A DNA stretch of 58,728 bases from an uncultured Fibrobacter sp. (GTDB lineage Bacteria > Fibrobacterota > Fibrobacteria > Fibrobacterales > Fibrobacteraceae): contig NZ_CALEFV010000247.1 of NCBI RefSeq assembly GCF_937877005.1, forward strand, positions 1-58,728, in the 5' to 3' direction. Shown here in pieces: positions 16,265 through 24,901 of the stretch. The position numbers and the translations under genes were made by a program. The stretch's first letter is position 1, and each line of letters opens with the position of its first letter. The notes below the pieces were generated by a model. The model did not search any database. It was not told the DNA's origin and saw nothing but the letters and a program-made list of their open reading frames with translations.

Positions 16265-17158
16265 TCAAAACAAGTCGAGCGAGCTGTCGAGGTAGATTTC
16301 TTCGCGGACCTTGAGCTGGAATTCGGGTTTGGTCATGTAATAGAGCAGAAATTCCAGGATGACGGCGCTGCCGAGGCTGCGGCCTTCGATTTTAAAGTGG
16401 CGGAATCCTTGCTGGGCGTACACGTTTTGAATGTCATTGATTCCGATAAAGCCGGGGTTTTTCATGGCGTCAGAGAAGCGGTAGCCGCGATCCGCATTCG
16501 GCGAGGCGCATACATGATCTTCTTGAGTTTCGCCGAGGTTTTTCTGGCTCACATTCTCGTAGCAATTTTTCCGGTCGGGGCACCCGAACCAGCAGCATTC
16601 ATTGCATAGGAATTCGACTTTTTGCTTTTGCGCAGCCGATAGTGCGTTGAGTTTGGCGAATTGCTTGTTGAACCTGAAATCCGGCACCACGTAACTAAAT
16701 TCGTCGCGCTTCAGTTCACCCTCGAATTGGGCGAAATCTGTCAGCACCTTCGTCGTGGACGACACGAAATAGAATCCCGGATACTTCACCTTGATGTAAT
16801 CAAGCAACAAATCTGAATGGACGATAACGCCGCTCGGGGCCGACCCATTTTTCTCGAACAGGGCGCACAAGGCGTTGCATTTCTTGTCGGCAAGATGTTC
16901 TTCCTTGAGCAAGGAATTGCTGAAGGTCAGGCGCGCCGAAATGCCGTATTCCTTGGTGAGTGCGGCAACGGCCTCGGGTTCTGCATCGCCAAATCCGACG
17001 CGGCCACCACCCCAAAGGCAATCGCTGGGCGCACCATAAATGGAACCGATTTCACACCACTCGTAAAAGTATTCCCGATGCTCGTGGAACAGCGGCAAGA
17101 ACGCCTTATACAAGTCGTAAAATTCGAACAGGCCGGGAAGGTGGTAGAAAACGCTCAT
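16265..17158 (-). CDS. U32-peptidase-like protein, uncharacterised
   Basis: About 297 residues. Several segments recall the TIM-barrel U32/UbiU-like family: GGGRVGFG, ISARLTFSNSLL, GVIVHSDLLLDYIKVKYPG, VSSTTKV and the C-terminal FRHFKIEGRSLG. A Cys cluster (FLCNECCWFGCPDRKNC) could bind an iron-sulfur cluster, as U32 relatives do. The reaction is unknown. ATG 17158 is preferred over GTG 17161. There is no ribosome binding site; instead TATATTTG (17164-17171) lies exactly 5 nt upstream, suggesting a leaderless mRNA. Confidence 0.55.
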   Translation of the reverse strand: MSVFYHLPGLFEFYDLYKAFLPLFHEHREYFYEWCEIGSIYGAPSDCLWGGGRVGFGDAEPEAVAALTKEYGISARLTFSNSLLKEEHLADKKCNALCALFEKNGSAPSGVIVHSDLLLDYIKVKYPGFYFVSSTTKVLTDFAQFEGELKRDEFSYVVPDFRFNKQFAKLNALSAAQKQKVEFLCNECCWFGCPDRKNCYENVSQKNLGETQEDHVCASPNADRGYRFSDAMKNPGFIGINDIQNVYAQQGFRHFKIEGRSLGSAVILEFLLYYMTKPEFQLKVREEIYLDSSLDLF

Positions 17159-17255
17159 CACATCAAATATACCTATTTCTATTTCGCCCGCCTACTCTAT
17201 TTTAACTATATTACAATCATCTCCGAAATCTGAAATTCGAATTCTGAATTATCCT

Positions 17256-17846
17256 ATGCGCACTTTAGTTCTTTCTGATATTCACGGTTCTGCTTACGCC
17301 TGCGAAAAGGCACTTTCTTACCTTGGCAAGTTCGGTTGCGAACGGATCTTTTTGCTCGGAGACCTTCTTTATCACGGGCCACGCAACCCGCTCCCCGGCG
17401 GACATGACCCGCAAGGCGTCATCAGACTGCTGAACGCGCAAAAAGGAATCATCACGGCCATCCGCGGCAACTGCGACGCCGAAGTGGACCAGATGATGCT
17501 TGAATTTCCCTGCATGGGCGATTTCGCCGAAATCGAAGAAAATGGACTGCGCCTGTTTTTAAGCCACGGTCACCTTTACGACCCGTACCTGTTCAGCCAC
17601 TACAAGGCCGACGTCTATTTTTCGGGCCACACGCACATCTTTACTGCCGAAAAAAACGCCGACGGAGTCTACTGCCTGAACCCGGGCTCCACGAGCCTAC
17701 CCAAGGGCGGAAACCCGCCGACCTTCGGAATTTACGAAACCTTCGGCGAAGGCTCCACCACTCCCCCGCGATTCAGCGTACACCACCTGGAAACCGGTAA
17801 GGAACTGGCTGCCGTAGAGATTAAGCCACCACAAAAGTTCGTGTAA
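17256..17846 (+). CDS. yfcE: YfcE-type phosphodiesterase
   Basis: Metal-dependent phosphodiesterase of the calcineurin-like superfamily. The metal ligands are all present: LVLSDIHGS (Asp-x-His), FLLGDLLYHGPR, AIRGNCDAEVD, LFLSHGHLYDP and FSGHTHIFTAE. The closing CLNPGSTSLPKGG is characteristic of the YfcE group. Length 196 fits. No clear ribosome site precedes ATG 17256. It converges with the Rpn-like gene, leaving only 6 bp between stops. The physiological substrate is not established for the family. Confidence 0.9.
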   Translation: MRTLVLSDIHGSAYACEKALSYLGKFGCERIFLLGDLLYHGPRNPLPGGHDPQGVIRLLNAQKGIITAIRGNCDAEVDQMMLEFPCMGDFAEIEENGLRLFLSHGHLYDPYLFSHYKADVYFSGHTHIFTAEKNADGVYCLNPGSTSLPKGGNPPTFGIYETFGEGSTTPPRFSVHHLETGKELAAVEIKPPQKFV

Positions 17847-17852
17847 ATCCGG

Positions 17853-18242
17853 CTACAGCGCTTCGACTTCTGCCGCAGTAAGCCCAGAAACAGCCACGAT
17901 TTTCTCCGTAGGATCGCCCATGGCCTTAAGTGCACGAGCAATTTCAATACTACGTTCATCACGACCTTCGGCAAGACCTGCAGCACGACCTTCGGCAAGA
18001 CCTGCAGCACGGCCTTCTTCCTGAGCGCGAATCTTGGCTCCAGCTAGCACTATCCGGTAATCTTCCTTAAGCGACATGTCTTTCTCCTGATCCGATAGAA
18101 GTTCGTCGTCCGCCTTATCCACTCGGATTCGCTCCAAGGCTTCTTCAACAGCTTCGCTTCCGAAATTAGGAAGTTGATAGAACTTTCCCCTGAACGATTC
18201 AGGAATAGGCTTATTGCGAATTACTTTGCGATTCTTATCCAT
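17853..18242 (-). CDS. Rpn/YhgA-type nuclease C-terminal fragment or small relative
   Basis: A 129-residue protein whose C-terminal half (LKEDYRIVLAGAKIRAQEEG, then AAGLAEG repeats, then IARALKAMGDPTEKIVAVSGLTAAEVEAL) is typical of Rpn-family recombination-promoting nucleases. The N-terminal PD-(D/E)XK nuclease domain is missing, so it is either a decayed copy or a small paralog. Two perfect 24-bp direct repeats (17961-18008) encode the duplicated GRAAGLAE octapeptide. ATG 18242 is supported by AAGGAAC seven bases upstream. That site lies in the 3' arm of a 10-bp inverted repeat enclosing a terminator hairpin, which may control expression. Confidence 0.6.
   Translation of the reverse strand: MDKNRKVIRNKPIPESFRGKFYQLPNFGSEAVEEALERIRVDKADDELLSDQEKDMSLKEDYRIVLAGAKIRAQEEGRAAGLAEGRAAGLAEGRDERSIEIARALKAMGDPTEKIVAVSGLTAAEVEAL
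17961..18008. repeat. two tandem 24-bp repeats
   Basis: The 24-bp unit starting ACGACCTTCGGCAAGACCTG occurs twice in direct succession and a third unit is partly preserved. It keeps the frame of the Rpn-like gene and would allow repeat-number variation. Confidence 0.85.
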
Positions 18243-18300
18243 ATAGTGTTCCTTTTGAAAAAAAAACATCCAAATTCTTTTGGATGTCTCGGAACACTAT
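18243..18300 (-). promoter_or_regulatory. nested-hairpin leader of the Rpn-like gene
   Basis: On the minus strand ATAGTGTTCC (18300-18291) pairs perfectly with GGAACACTAT (18252-18243) directly before the start codon. Inside lies a terminator-like hairpin, ACATCCAAA-AGAA-TTTGGATGT, followed by nine T residues (18287-18258). The outer arm contains the ribosome binding site, so the leader could both terminate transcription and hide the start region. Confidence 0.6.
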
Positions 18301-18460
18301 TGGAAACCGCAGCGAGAATATAGAATAAGCCTAATTTCCGGCAAGGGAGAGTTTGTAAAAGAAATGTAAAAACTAAGCGAAATCCCAAAAAACTGTCACG
18401 CTTAGCAATAGACTGGTTAAAGCCGAGGGTGCAAGTAGGAGGTTTCCTCCCCCATCCTAA

Positions 18461-19207
18461 CTATTTCTTCAATGCCGAGAGGAATTCCTTGAGGCGGGCA
18501 TCTTTCGGATTATCGAAGATTTCTTCGGGGGAGCCGTCTTCCTTGACGTAGCCGTCGGCAAAGAACAACACGCGGTTGGCGACTTCGCGTGCAAAGCTCA
18601 TTTCGTGCGTCACCACGACCATCGTCATGCCTGATTTAGCCAAGTCCTTCATTATCTTGAGGACTTCGCCGACCATTTCGGGGTCCAGGGCACTGGTGGG
18701 TTCGTCGAACAGGATTACCTCGGGCTGCATGGCCATGGCGCGGGCAATCGCCACACGCTGCTGTTGGCCGCCGGAGAGCTGCGCCGGATAATGATCTGCC
18801 CTATCCAAGAGACCGATACGGTCCAAGAGTTCCTTCGCACGTTTTTCCGCCTCGGCCTTAGTCATGAGCCCCAATTTCATCGGAGCGAACATGATGTTCT
18901 TGAGGGCAGTCATGTTCTTGAACAAGTTAAACTGCTGGAACACCATGCCCACGCGCTTGCGAACATCAGGCTTCGAAAAGCCCTTCACCAAGATGCTCTT
19001 GCCGTCCAACAAAATGTCGCCGCTCGTCGGAGTTTCAAGCAGGTTCAACTGGCGGAGGAAAGTGGACTTGCCGCAGCCCGAAGGCCCGATAACCGCAATC
19101 ACGTCGCCGCGATGAATGTCAAGCGAAATTCCCTTGAGAATCTGCTTGTCGCCGTAAGATTTGCAAAGGTCCTTGACCTGGATTAAAGTTTCTGCATTAG
19201 CGTTCAT
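18461..19207 (-). CDS. amino-acid ABC transporter ATP-binding protein
   Basis: ATPase of a polar amino acid importer (GlnQ/ArtP-like). Walker A GPSGCGKST is at about residues 37-45, the Q-loop is in GMVFQQFNLF, the signature is LSGGQQQRVAIARA, Walker B is VILFDEPTSALDPE and the switch His is in VVVTHEMSF. At 248 residues it has the family's usual size. It overlaps the end of the upstream permease-fusion gene by 11 bp, so the two form one transporter operon. The gene is followed by about 200 bp with little structure before the Rpn-like gene's leader hairpin. Substrate cannot be read from sequence. Confidence 0.93.
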   Translation of the reverse strand: MNANAETLIQVKDLCKSYGDKQILKGISLDIHRGDVIAVIGPSGCGKSTFLRQLNLLETPTSGDILLDGKSILVKGFSKPDVRKRVGMVFQQFNLFKNMTALKNIMFAPMKLGLMTKAEAEKRAKELLDRIGLLDRADHYPAQLSGGQQQRVAIARAMAMQPEVILFDEPTSALDPEMVGEVLKIMKDLAKSGMTMVVVTHEMSFAREVANRVLFFADGYVKEDGSPEEIFDNPKDARLKEFLSALKK

Positions 19208-20690
19208 TTTTCTTCAACCTCTTTTCAAGCTTTGCAACACAGGCCGAAAGCCCGGCAACAATGACAAAGTAAATGGCTGCCACGGCAAGGAGCGGGAGCA
19301 TCGCCTCGTAGGTCATGCTGCGGATAATGTCTCCACCGCGGGTCAAATCCATCAGGCCGATGTAGCCGCAAATGGACGTTTCCTTGATGAGCGTGATAAA
19401 TTCGTTCGTGAGCGCAGGAAGCGAGTTCTTGAACGCCTGCGGGTAAACGATGCTGTAAAGAATCGTGCGGAACTTGAGTCCGAGACTGCGCCCCGCCTCG
19501 ACCTGTCCCGGGTCTACGCCCTTGATGCCGCTACGGATAATTTCAGAAACGTACGCCCCCGAATTCACACCGAATGCGACAATCGCTACCAAAATCTTAT
19601 TCACATTCACCGAAGCGAAAACGATGTAGTAAATGATGAGCAACTGGATCATCATCGGCGTTCCGCGAATCACGGCGAGGTAGACTTTAGCAAGTACATT
19701 CAGCACCTTGTAGCGACCGTTGAATTCGTTGCCGGTGCGAATCTGCGCCACGACAAAACCAATCAGAATGCCGAGCAGCGCCGCAAAGAGCGAAATAACG
19801 AGCGTGTTACGGAGGCCCAGAGCAATAAACTTCCAGCGTGAATCCTTCACGAAATTCTTGCGGAAATGGTCAGCAAAGCTTTCGTCGTTTTCCACCGCCT
19901 CGTCGCCGCGGACAATCACGACAATCTTCGAGAGCGTATACGGGGTCGTGAAGTTGATGGACTTCTTGCGTTCTTCGGTCACGGTAAAGCCTGCAAAGCC
20001 GACATCCGCCTTGCCCGAAGAAACCGCATTGATTATCGCGTCAAATTCGATGTCCTGGATTTCGACGGTACGGTTCAGGTAGTCGGCAATGTAGTTCACG
20101 ATTTCGATATCGAGGCCGACAATTTTTGCATTTTCGTAGTATTCATACGGCGGGAACTGGGCATTGGTCGAAAGCACGAGTTTCGGGCCTTCGGTCACCT
20201 TCTTTTGATAATGGTAGTTGCCGGTGCGGTAGATGTAGGTGTTAAAGAGAGAATCGTAGACGCCGTCCTGTTTCATGGCGGCAAGCGCCTGGTTCACGGA
20301 ATCGAGCAAAGCCTCTTTGCCCTTCGCGACAACCCCCGCGTACATTTCTTCGACAAAGACTTCGTCCAGAATGCGAAGCGACGGATTTTCTCGCACGAAC
20401 GCCTTGGCGGGCTGATCGTCACTCAAGACCGCGTCGATTTTCCCCTGCTTGAGCGCCTGGATGGCATCGGCAAGTTTCGTGTAACGGTCCACATCGATTT
20501 TTGCCGTATCGCCGCCGAAATCGGACGCGTAAATATCGGCGGTGTTGCCGATTTGCACGCCCACCTTCTTGTGGCCGAGATCGTTAATGCTGTGGACTTT
20601 GTTGGGGATTATCGCCTGTTTACTTTCGCAAGAAACCAGGGCGAGCGCATAAAACGCGATAAGGATTGGGAGGAGGATTTTTCGCATCAT
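19197..20690 (-). CDS. amino-acid ABC transporter: substrate-binding lobes fused to permease
   Basis: One polypeptide carries ligand binding and membrane transport. It starts with a lipobox (ALVSCES, Cys about 21), so the binding part is tethered outside. Residues 30-160 correspond to lobe 2 plus the closing helices of a family-3 binding protein (KVGVQIGNTADIYASD, KIDAVLSDDQPA, QALAAMKQDGVYDSLF). Residues 170-285 then correspond to lobe 1 (LSTNAQFPPYEYYE, GKADVGFAGFTVTEERKKS). This order is reversed relative to ordinary binding proteins. The remainder is a BPD_transp_1 permease with about five membrane segments and the EAA loop VEAGRSLGLKFRTILYSIVYPQA. ATG 20690 (AAGG five bases upstream) is preferred over GTG 20696. 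Confidence 0.88.
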   Translation of the reverse strand: MMRKILLPILIAFYALALVSCESKQAIIPNKVHSINDLGHKKVGVQIGNTADIYASDFGGDTAKIDVDRYTKLADAIQALKQGKIDAVLSDDQPAKAFVRENPSLRILDEVFVEEMYAGVVAKGKEALLDSVNQALAAMKQDGVYDSLFNTYIYRTGNYHYQKKVTEGPKLVLSTNAQFPPYEYYENAKIVGLDIEIVNYIADYLNRTVEIQDIEFDAIINAVSSGKADVGFAGFTVTEERKKSINFTTPYTLSKIVVIVRGDEAVENDESFADHFRKNFVKDSRWKFIALGLRNTLVISLFAALLGILIGFVVAQIRTGNEFNGRYKVLNVLAKVYLAVIRGTPMMIQLLIIYYIVFASVNVNKILVAIVAFGVNSGAYVSEIIRSGIKGVDPGQVEAGRSLGLKFRTILYSIVYPQAFKNSLPALTNEFITLIKETSICGYIGLMDLTRGGDIIRSMTYEAMLPLLAVAAIYFVIVAGLSACVAKLEKRLKKNER

Positions 20691-20766
20691 TTTCACCTTG
20701 GATTCTAATTTAGAAAAACATCGCCACCCCGCAACGCCCCGGCCTGCCGTTTACTATCTTTTGCTT

Positions 20767-21651
20767 ATGCATTACACTCCTTATCGCGATTTGCTACTGA
20801 AAATTTTCCCGAATTACCTGAAGGTGCGCAAGCTCCCGCTGAACGGCGGCATGAGTTGTCCGAACCTGGACGGCACCAAGAGTTTTTCGGGTTGCAGCTA
20901 TTGCAACAACAGGAGTTTCAGTCCAGTATTTGACCAGGCGAAGGTTTCGATTCAGGAGCAGCTCGACAAGTTCGTGCCGAGACTCCGCGAAAAATACCCG
21001 AACGCAGGTATTTTGGCCTACTTGCAGCCGTACACGAACACGCACGCCCCGCTCGAACACCTGAAGGGAATCATCGACCCGATTATCAAGCATAAAGAAA
21101 TTGCAGGCCTCGCTATAGGTACGCGCCCGGACTGTCTCGAAGACGAAAAGGTCGCTTACCTAGCTGAACTCAACCGCAAAAAGCCGATTATCGTAGAAAT
21201 CGGCCTGCAGACCGCAAACGATTTGACACTCGCCGCCATCAACCGCAGGCATACCCTCGCCGAATTCGAAGACGCCGTCAAGCGCTGTCAGGCGGCGGGT
21301 CTCACCATCACGACGCACGTGATCGTGGGACTGCCCGGCGAAACCATGGAAGATTTCAAGCATACCGCCCAGGTTGTTCGCGACTTGAAACTCGCCGCGG
21401 TCAAGATCCACCCACTGCACATTGTGGCGGGCACCGTCATGGCGCAGGATTACGCCAACGGCGAAATCAAGCTCCTGACTTTTGAGGAATACTGCGAAGC
21501 GGTCGCCGAGATGATCAAGATTATCGGCTTTGAAACCGCTATCGAACGCTTTAGCGGCGAAAGCCCGAGCGACATGCTCATCGCCCCCGACTGGTGCGGC
21601 GAAAGGGACAAAATTATCGCGACTGTGGAAGGAATTTTAAGTAGGCTGTAG
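20767..21651 (+). CDS. YhcC/TIGR01212-type radical SAM protein
   Basis: Radical SAM enzyme of unknown reaction. The start ATG 20767 gives the conserved beginning MHYTPYRDLLLKIFP. The cluster-binding cysteines are in MSCPNLDGTKSFSGCSYCNN, the family's Cys spacing, and the SAM-binding regions include GLAIGTRPDCL, VEIGLQTAND and THVIVGLPGETMED. Length 294 is typical. There is no ribosome site; TATCTTTT lies four bases before the ATG, another candidate leaderless start. It is divergent from the ABC transporter operon, with 76 bp between the two starts, and is followed 23 bp later by apt. Confidence 0.9.
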   Translation: MHYTPYRDLLLKIFPNYLKVRKLPLNGGMSCPNLDGTKSFSGCSYCNNRSFSPVFDQAKVSIQEQLDKFVPRLREKYPNAGILAYLQPYTNTHAPLEHLKGIIDPIIKHKEIAGLAIGTRPDCLEDEKVAYLAELNRKKPIIVEIGLQTANDLTLAAINRRHTLAEFEDAVKRCQAAGLTITTHVIVGLPGETMEDFKHTAQVVRDLKLAAVKIHPLHIVAGTVMAQDYANGEIKLLTFEEYCEAVAEMIKIIGFETAIERFSGESPSDMLIAPDWCGERDKIIATVEGILSRL

Positions 21652-21674
21652 ACAGTTGGAAGTAGGACGCCATT

Positions 21675-22199
21675 ATGAAACGAATTGAAGACTATATTAT
21701 TTCTGTTCCAGATTTTCCGAAGCCAGGAATTCTTTTCCGCGACATCACGGGAATTTTGGGCGATGCCGATGGACTCAAACTGACACTCGACACACTCTAC
21801 AAGTCCCTAGAGAAATATGAATTCGATGTAGTGGCGGGTTTAGAAGCCCGCGGATTTTTATTCGGAGTCTCTGTCGCAGAACATTTCCACAAGCCTTTCG
21901 TGCCTGTACGCAAGAAAGGCAAGCTCCCCCGCAAAACCGTCGAAATTTCTTACGATCTGGAATACGGGCAGGCCACCATGGAAATCCACAAGGACGCCAT
22001 TCAACCCGGACAGCGTGTAGCCATCATCGACGACTTGCTCGCAACAGGAGGGACCGCGAAGGCTGCCGCTCAGCTTATAGAAAATGTCGGCGGGCAAGTG
22101 GCCTGCTGCACCTTCGTCATTGAACTCTTTGACCTAAATGGGCGCGAAACGCTCAAAAAATACCAGGTAGAATCCCTAACATCATTTCAGGGACACTAA
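21675..22199 (+). CDS. apt: adenine phosphoribosyltransferase
   Basis: Converts adenine and PRPP to AMP. The diagnostic features are present: the N-terminal IISVPDFPKPGILFRDIT, the substrate loop GLEARGFLFG, and the PRPP-binding motif VAIIDDLLATGGTAKAA (about 119-135). Length 174 is standard. Only 3 bp separate it from a nucleoside-hydrolase-like lipoprotein gene, and an NCS2 purine permease follows. This gives a nucleoside-to-base-to-nucleotide salvage cluster. Confidence 0.96.
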   Translation: MKRIEDYIISVPDFPKPGILFRDITGILGDADGLKLTLDTLYKSLEKYEFDVVAGLEARGFLFGVSVAEHFHKPFVPVRKKGKLPRKTVEISYDLEYGQATMEIHKDAIQPGQRVAIIDDLLATGGTAKAAAQLIENVGGQVACCTFVIELFDLNGRETLKKYQVESLTSFQGH

Positions 22200-22202
22200 A
22201 AA

Positions 22203-23252
22203 ATGAAAAAAAATCTCTATCTATGCTTCTTTTCAGCCTTGATACTACTAGCCTGCGCCGACGACAGCAGTAGCGCAAAAACCGATTCTGCGGAAAAAAA
22301 TGATTCCGCAACCGACACTCCCCATATCATTCTGGATACCGACATTGGGTCTTCTACCGACGACCTGTTCGCCATGCAAAACCTATACGACTGTCATAAA
22401 GAAAAAAATTGTAAGCTTTTGGGAATTGTCGTGGACCGCATGGGAGAAAACAACGCCATCATCGCCGATGTCATGAACACCTATTTCGGACTTGGCGAAA
22501 TTCCAATCGGACTAGAACGCAATGGAGTCAAGGATCCGAAAGTCTGGATTGACTATGCAGAACTCCCGGCCGACACCAATGCAGATGGGACTCTCATGTT
22601 CGAACGCAGCGTCGACGACTACTCAAAGATTCTTGACAGCTATAAGCTATACCGCAAGTTGCTTGCTGATGAACCGGACCATTCCGTGACTATCGTTTCA
22701 ATCGGATTTGTAACTTCGCTGGCCAACCTGCTCAATTCAAAGGCCGACGAGTATTCAGACTTGCCGGGTGTAGATCTAGTGAAGGCAAAAGTTAAAAATC
22801 TTTACATTATGGGAGGTGTTTTTGGCGATGCTGAAGAATCCGACTACAATTTCAGGCAAGCGATAGATTTCAGCCTTGATTTTTTCAACCTTTGGCCTAA
22901 TGATGTTCCCCGCATTTTCTCTCCGGGCGAAGTTGGCGACGGCATTGAGTACACTCCAGAACAAATTTTCAATGACATCTCATGGACAGACGCCCATCCG
23001 ATTAAGCAAGTCTACTTGAACAATGATTGCCGTACGGGCCAAAAAATGTGGGATGTCATGCCCGTATTGAACGCCATTTATGGGGATTCTCTGTTCAATA
23101 TTTCCGATAGGGGCCGCGTTACTTTTAACAAAGATGGCATAACCACGTTCACCAAGGATCCCAAAGGTAACGATCGTTATCAAATCAAGGGCGACAAACA
23201 GTGGAACGCCGACATGTTGCAGCGCATTAGAGACATCAACCTGAAACATTAG
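22203..23252 (+). CDS. nucleoside hydrolase-like lipoprotein
   Basis: Predicted exported hydrolase of the inosine-uridine nucleoside N-ribohydrolase superfamily. The signal peptide ends in the lipobox LLACADD (Cys about 18), followed by a Ser/Asp spacer. The calcium-binding signature DTDIGSSTDDLFAM (about 44-57) matches the family's D-x-D-x4-DD pattern. VSIGFVTSLANLL, LYIMGGVFGDAEESDYNFRQAIDFSLDFF and the late HPIKQVY fit the remaining active-site region. It would release bases from nucleosides outside the cytoplasm, feeding the downstream permease and apt. Sugar-hydrolase relatives in the same superfamily are the alternative. Confidence 0.78.
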   Translation: MKKNLYLCFFSALILLACADDSSSAKTDSAEKNDSATDTPHIILDTDIGSSTDDLFAMQNLYDCHKEKNCKLLGIVVDRMGENNAIIADVMNTYFGLGEIPIGLERNGVKDPKVWIDYAELPADTNADGTLMFERSVDDYSKILDSYKLYRKLLADEPDHSVTIVSIGFVTSLANLLNSKADEYSDLPGVDLVKAKVKNLYIMGGVFGDAEESDYNFRQAIDFSLDFFNLWPNDVPRIFSPGEVGDGIEYTPEQIFNDISWTDAHPIKQVYLNNDCRTGQKMWDVMPVLNAIYGDSLFNISDRGRVTFNKDGITTFTKDPKGNDRYQIKGDKQWNADMLQRIRDINLKH

Positions 23253-23323
23253 GCTAAATCAACACCCAAACTCCCCGGTGAAAATACTAAACAGGCTTTC
23301 AGGATTCTAAAAAGAAGGTATAC

Positions 23324-24808
23324 ATGAAGGAGAAAAACAAGACTATTGCTCGCTGGAAGAATCGGGAACTACGAAAGGAAGGAATGATTCTTGAAAAATT
23401 TTTCAAGCTATCCGAAAACAACACGAACATCCATACCGAATTTCTAGCGGGACTCATTACATTCATGACCATGGCCTACATCCTGGCCGTGAACCCGGAA
23501 ATTCTGTCCGCATCAGGAATGCCCAAAGGCGGTGTTTTCATCGCAACCGTGATCGCAGCCGCCATCGGCTCGGCCATGATGGGATTCTTTTCAAACTATC
23601 CCTTCGCGCTTGCCCCGGGTCTTGGTATCAATGCCTTCTTTAGTTACACCGTTGTCAACAGCATGGGCTACAGCTGGCAATTCGCCCTTTGGGCTGTCTT
23701 TATCGAAGGCATCATTTTCTTGTTGCTCAATGCAGCTTCAATACGAGAAAAAATATTCAACAGCATTCCCCTTTCGCTTAAGGCAGCCGTTGCGGTGGGC
23801 ATAGGCCTACTCATCGCCTTCATTGCATTGCAGGGCGGAAAGATTATCGTCGCAAACAATAACACTATCGTGGGTCTCATCAACTTTCACGATGTCGACA
23901 TGCACACCAGCGGAATTTGGGCCCTTCTCACCCTGCTCGGCATCATCATCACATCGGCCTTTGTCATCAAGGACATTCGAGGAGCCATTCTTCTTGGAAT
24001 TTTTGCGACCTGGCTGCTCGGCATTGTCACCGAATTTGTTGGAATCTACGTTCCGAATCCCGAAGCCGGATTCCATTCCGCGATTCCGCAGTTCGGTGAT
24101 TACCTGGACAGTCTTGGACACGCCTTCCGCGAATTCGGAATCACCTGCGGTGCACTTTTCAATCCGGAATCCTGGACTCATACCCGCGACGGCGCCATCA
24201 TTGGACAGGGCGTCTCGCTCATCAAGTCACTCGACTTCATCGTCGTAATATTCGCATTCCTGTTTGTAGACATTTTTGATACCCTAGGTACATTGATAGG
24301 AGTTTCTGTCAAGGGAGGCTTCCTGACCGAAGACGGCAAGCTTCCCAACCTTTCCAAGGCGCTCTATGCAGACGCTATCGCCACCACCACAGGAGCCATT
24401 TGCGGAACCTCGACCACGACCACCTACGTAGAAAGCGCAGCCGGTGTCGCCTACGGCGGAAAGACTGGCCTCACCGCCGTCTCGGTCGCTCTATTCTTCT
24501 TGCTTTCGCTCCTTTTTGCCCCCGTATTTATGGCGATTCCGGGCTTTGCAACAGCCCCCGCGCTCATCATGGTCGCCTACTTCATGATGACCTCCATCGC
24601 TAAAATTGACTGGACAAACCCGAGAGAATCGATTCCCGCCTTTATCTGCATGATTGCCATGCCGCTCTCCTATTCCATTTCGGACGGCATCATGTTCGGC
24701 GTTATTTCTTACACCTTGATAAACGCTCTCACCGGCAAGATCAAGGATGTCCATTGGGTCATGATTGTGCTCACCGCGATATTCTTGCTCAAGTACGCTT
24801 TGATGTAG
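23324..24808 (+). CDS. NCS2/AzgA-like purine permease
   Basis: Membrane transporter for adenine, guanine or hypoxanthine. The AzgA-type pattern is clear: TEFLAGLITFMTMAYILAVNP, FALAPGLGINAFFSYTVV, FVDIFDTLGTLIGV and a late GTSTTTTYVESAAGVAYGG. About 12-14 membrane segments can be counted over 494 residues. ATG 23324 has AAGAAGG five bases upstream; a second well-placed ATG at 23384 (after AAAGGAAGG) would remove a charged 20-residue extension that the family usually lacks. It follows the nucleoside-hydrolase gene by 71 bp. Confidence 0.92.
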   Translation: MKEKNKTIARWKNRELRKEGMILEKFFKLSENNTNIHTEFLAGLITFMTMAYILAVNPEILSASGMPKGGVFIATVIAAAIGSAMMGFFSNYPFALAPGLGINAFFSYTVVNSMGYSWQFALWAVFIEGIIFLLLNAASIREKIFNSIPLSLKAAVAVGIGLLIAFIALQGGKIIVANNNTIVGLINFHDVDMHTSGIWALLTLLGIIITSAFVIKDIRGAILLGIFATWLLGIVTEFVGIYVPNPEAGFHSAIPQFGDYLDSLGHAFREFGITCGALFNPESWTHTRDGAIIGQGVSLIKSLDFIVVIFAFLFVDIFDTLGTLIGVSVKGGFLTEDGKLPNLSKALYADAIATTTGAICGTSTTTTYVESAAGVAYGGKTGLTAVSVALFFLLSLLFAPVFMAIPGFATAPALIMVAYFMMTSIAKIDWTNPRESIPAFICMIAMPLSYSISDGIMFGVISYTLINALTGKIKDVHWVMIVLTAIFLLKYALM

Positions 24809-24865
24809 GACTAATTCGGAGTTCGGAATTTTGTTTTCCGAATTACTAGCAAAATTTTAAATATC

Positions 24866-24873
24866 TATATTTG
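24866..24873 (+). promoter_or_regulatory. argH promoter core
   Basis: TATATTTG, 28 bp before the argH ATG, matches the recurrent TAnnTTTG element. No convincing -35 hexamer at 17 bp was found. Confidence 0.5.
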
Positions 24874-24901
24874 GGCAGAAAAATTTTTGAGGACTTGAAT
24901 T

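Noticed and set aside
23253..23323. Possible purine riboswitch ahead of the NCS2 permease
   Set aside because: The 71-bp gap lacks the paired loops and conserved junction of a purine aptamer.
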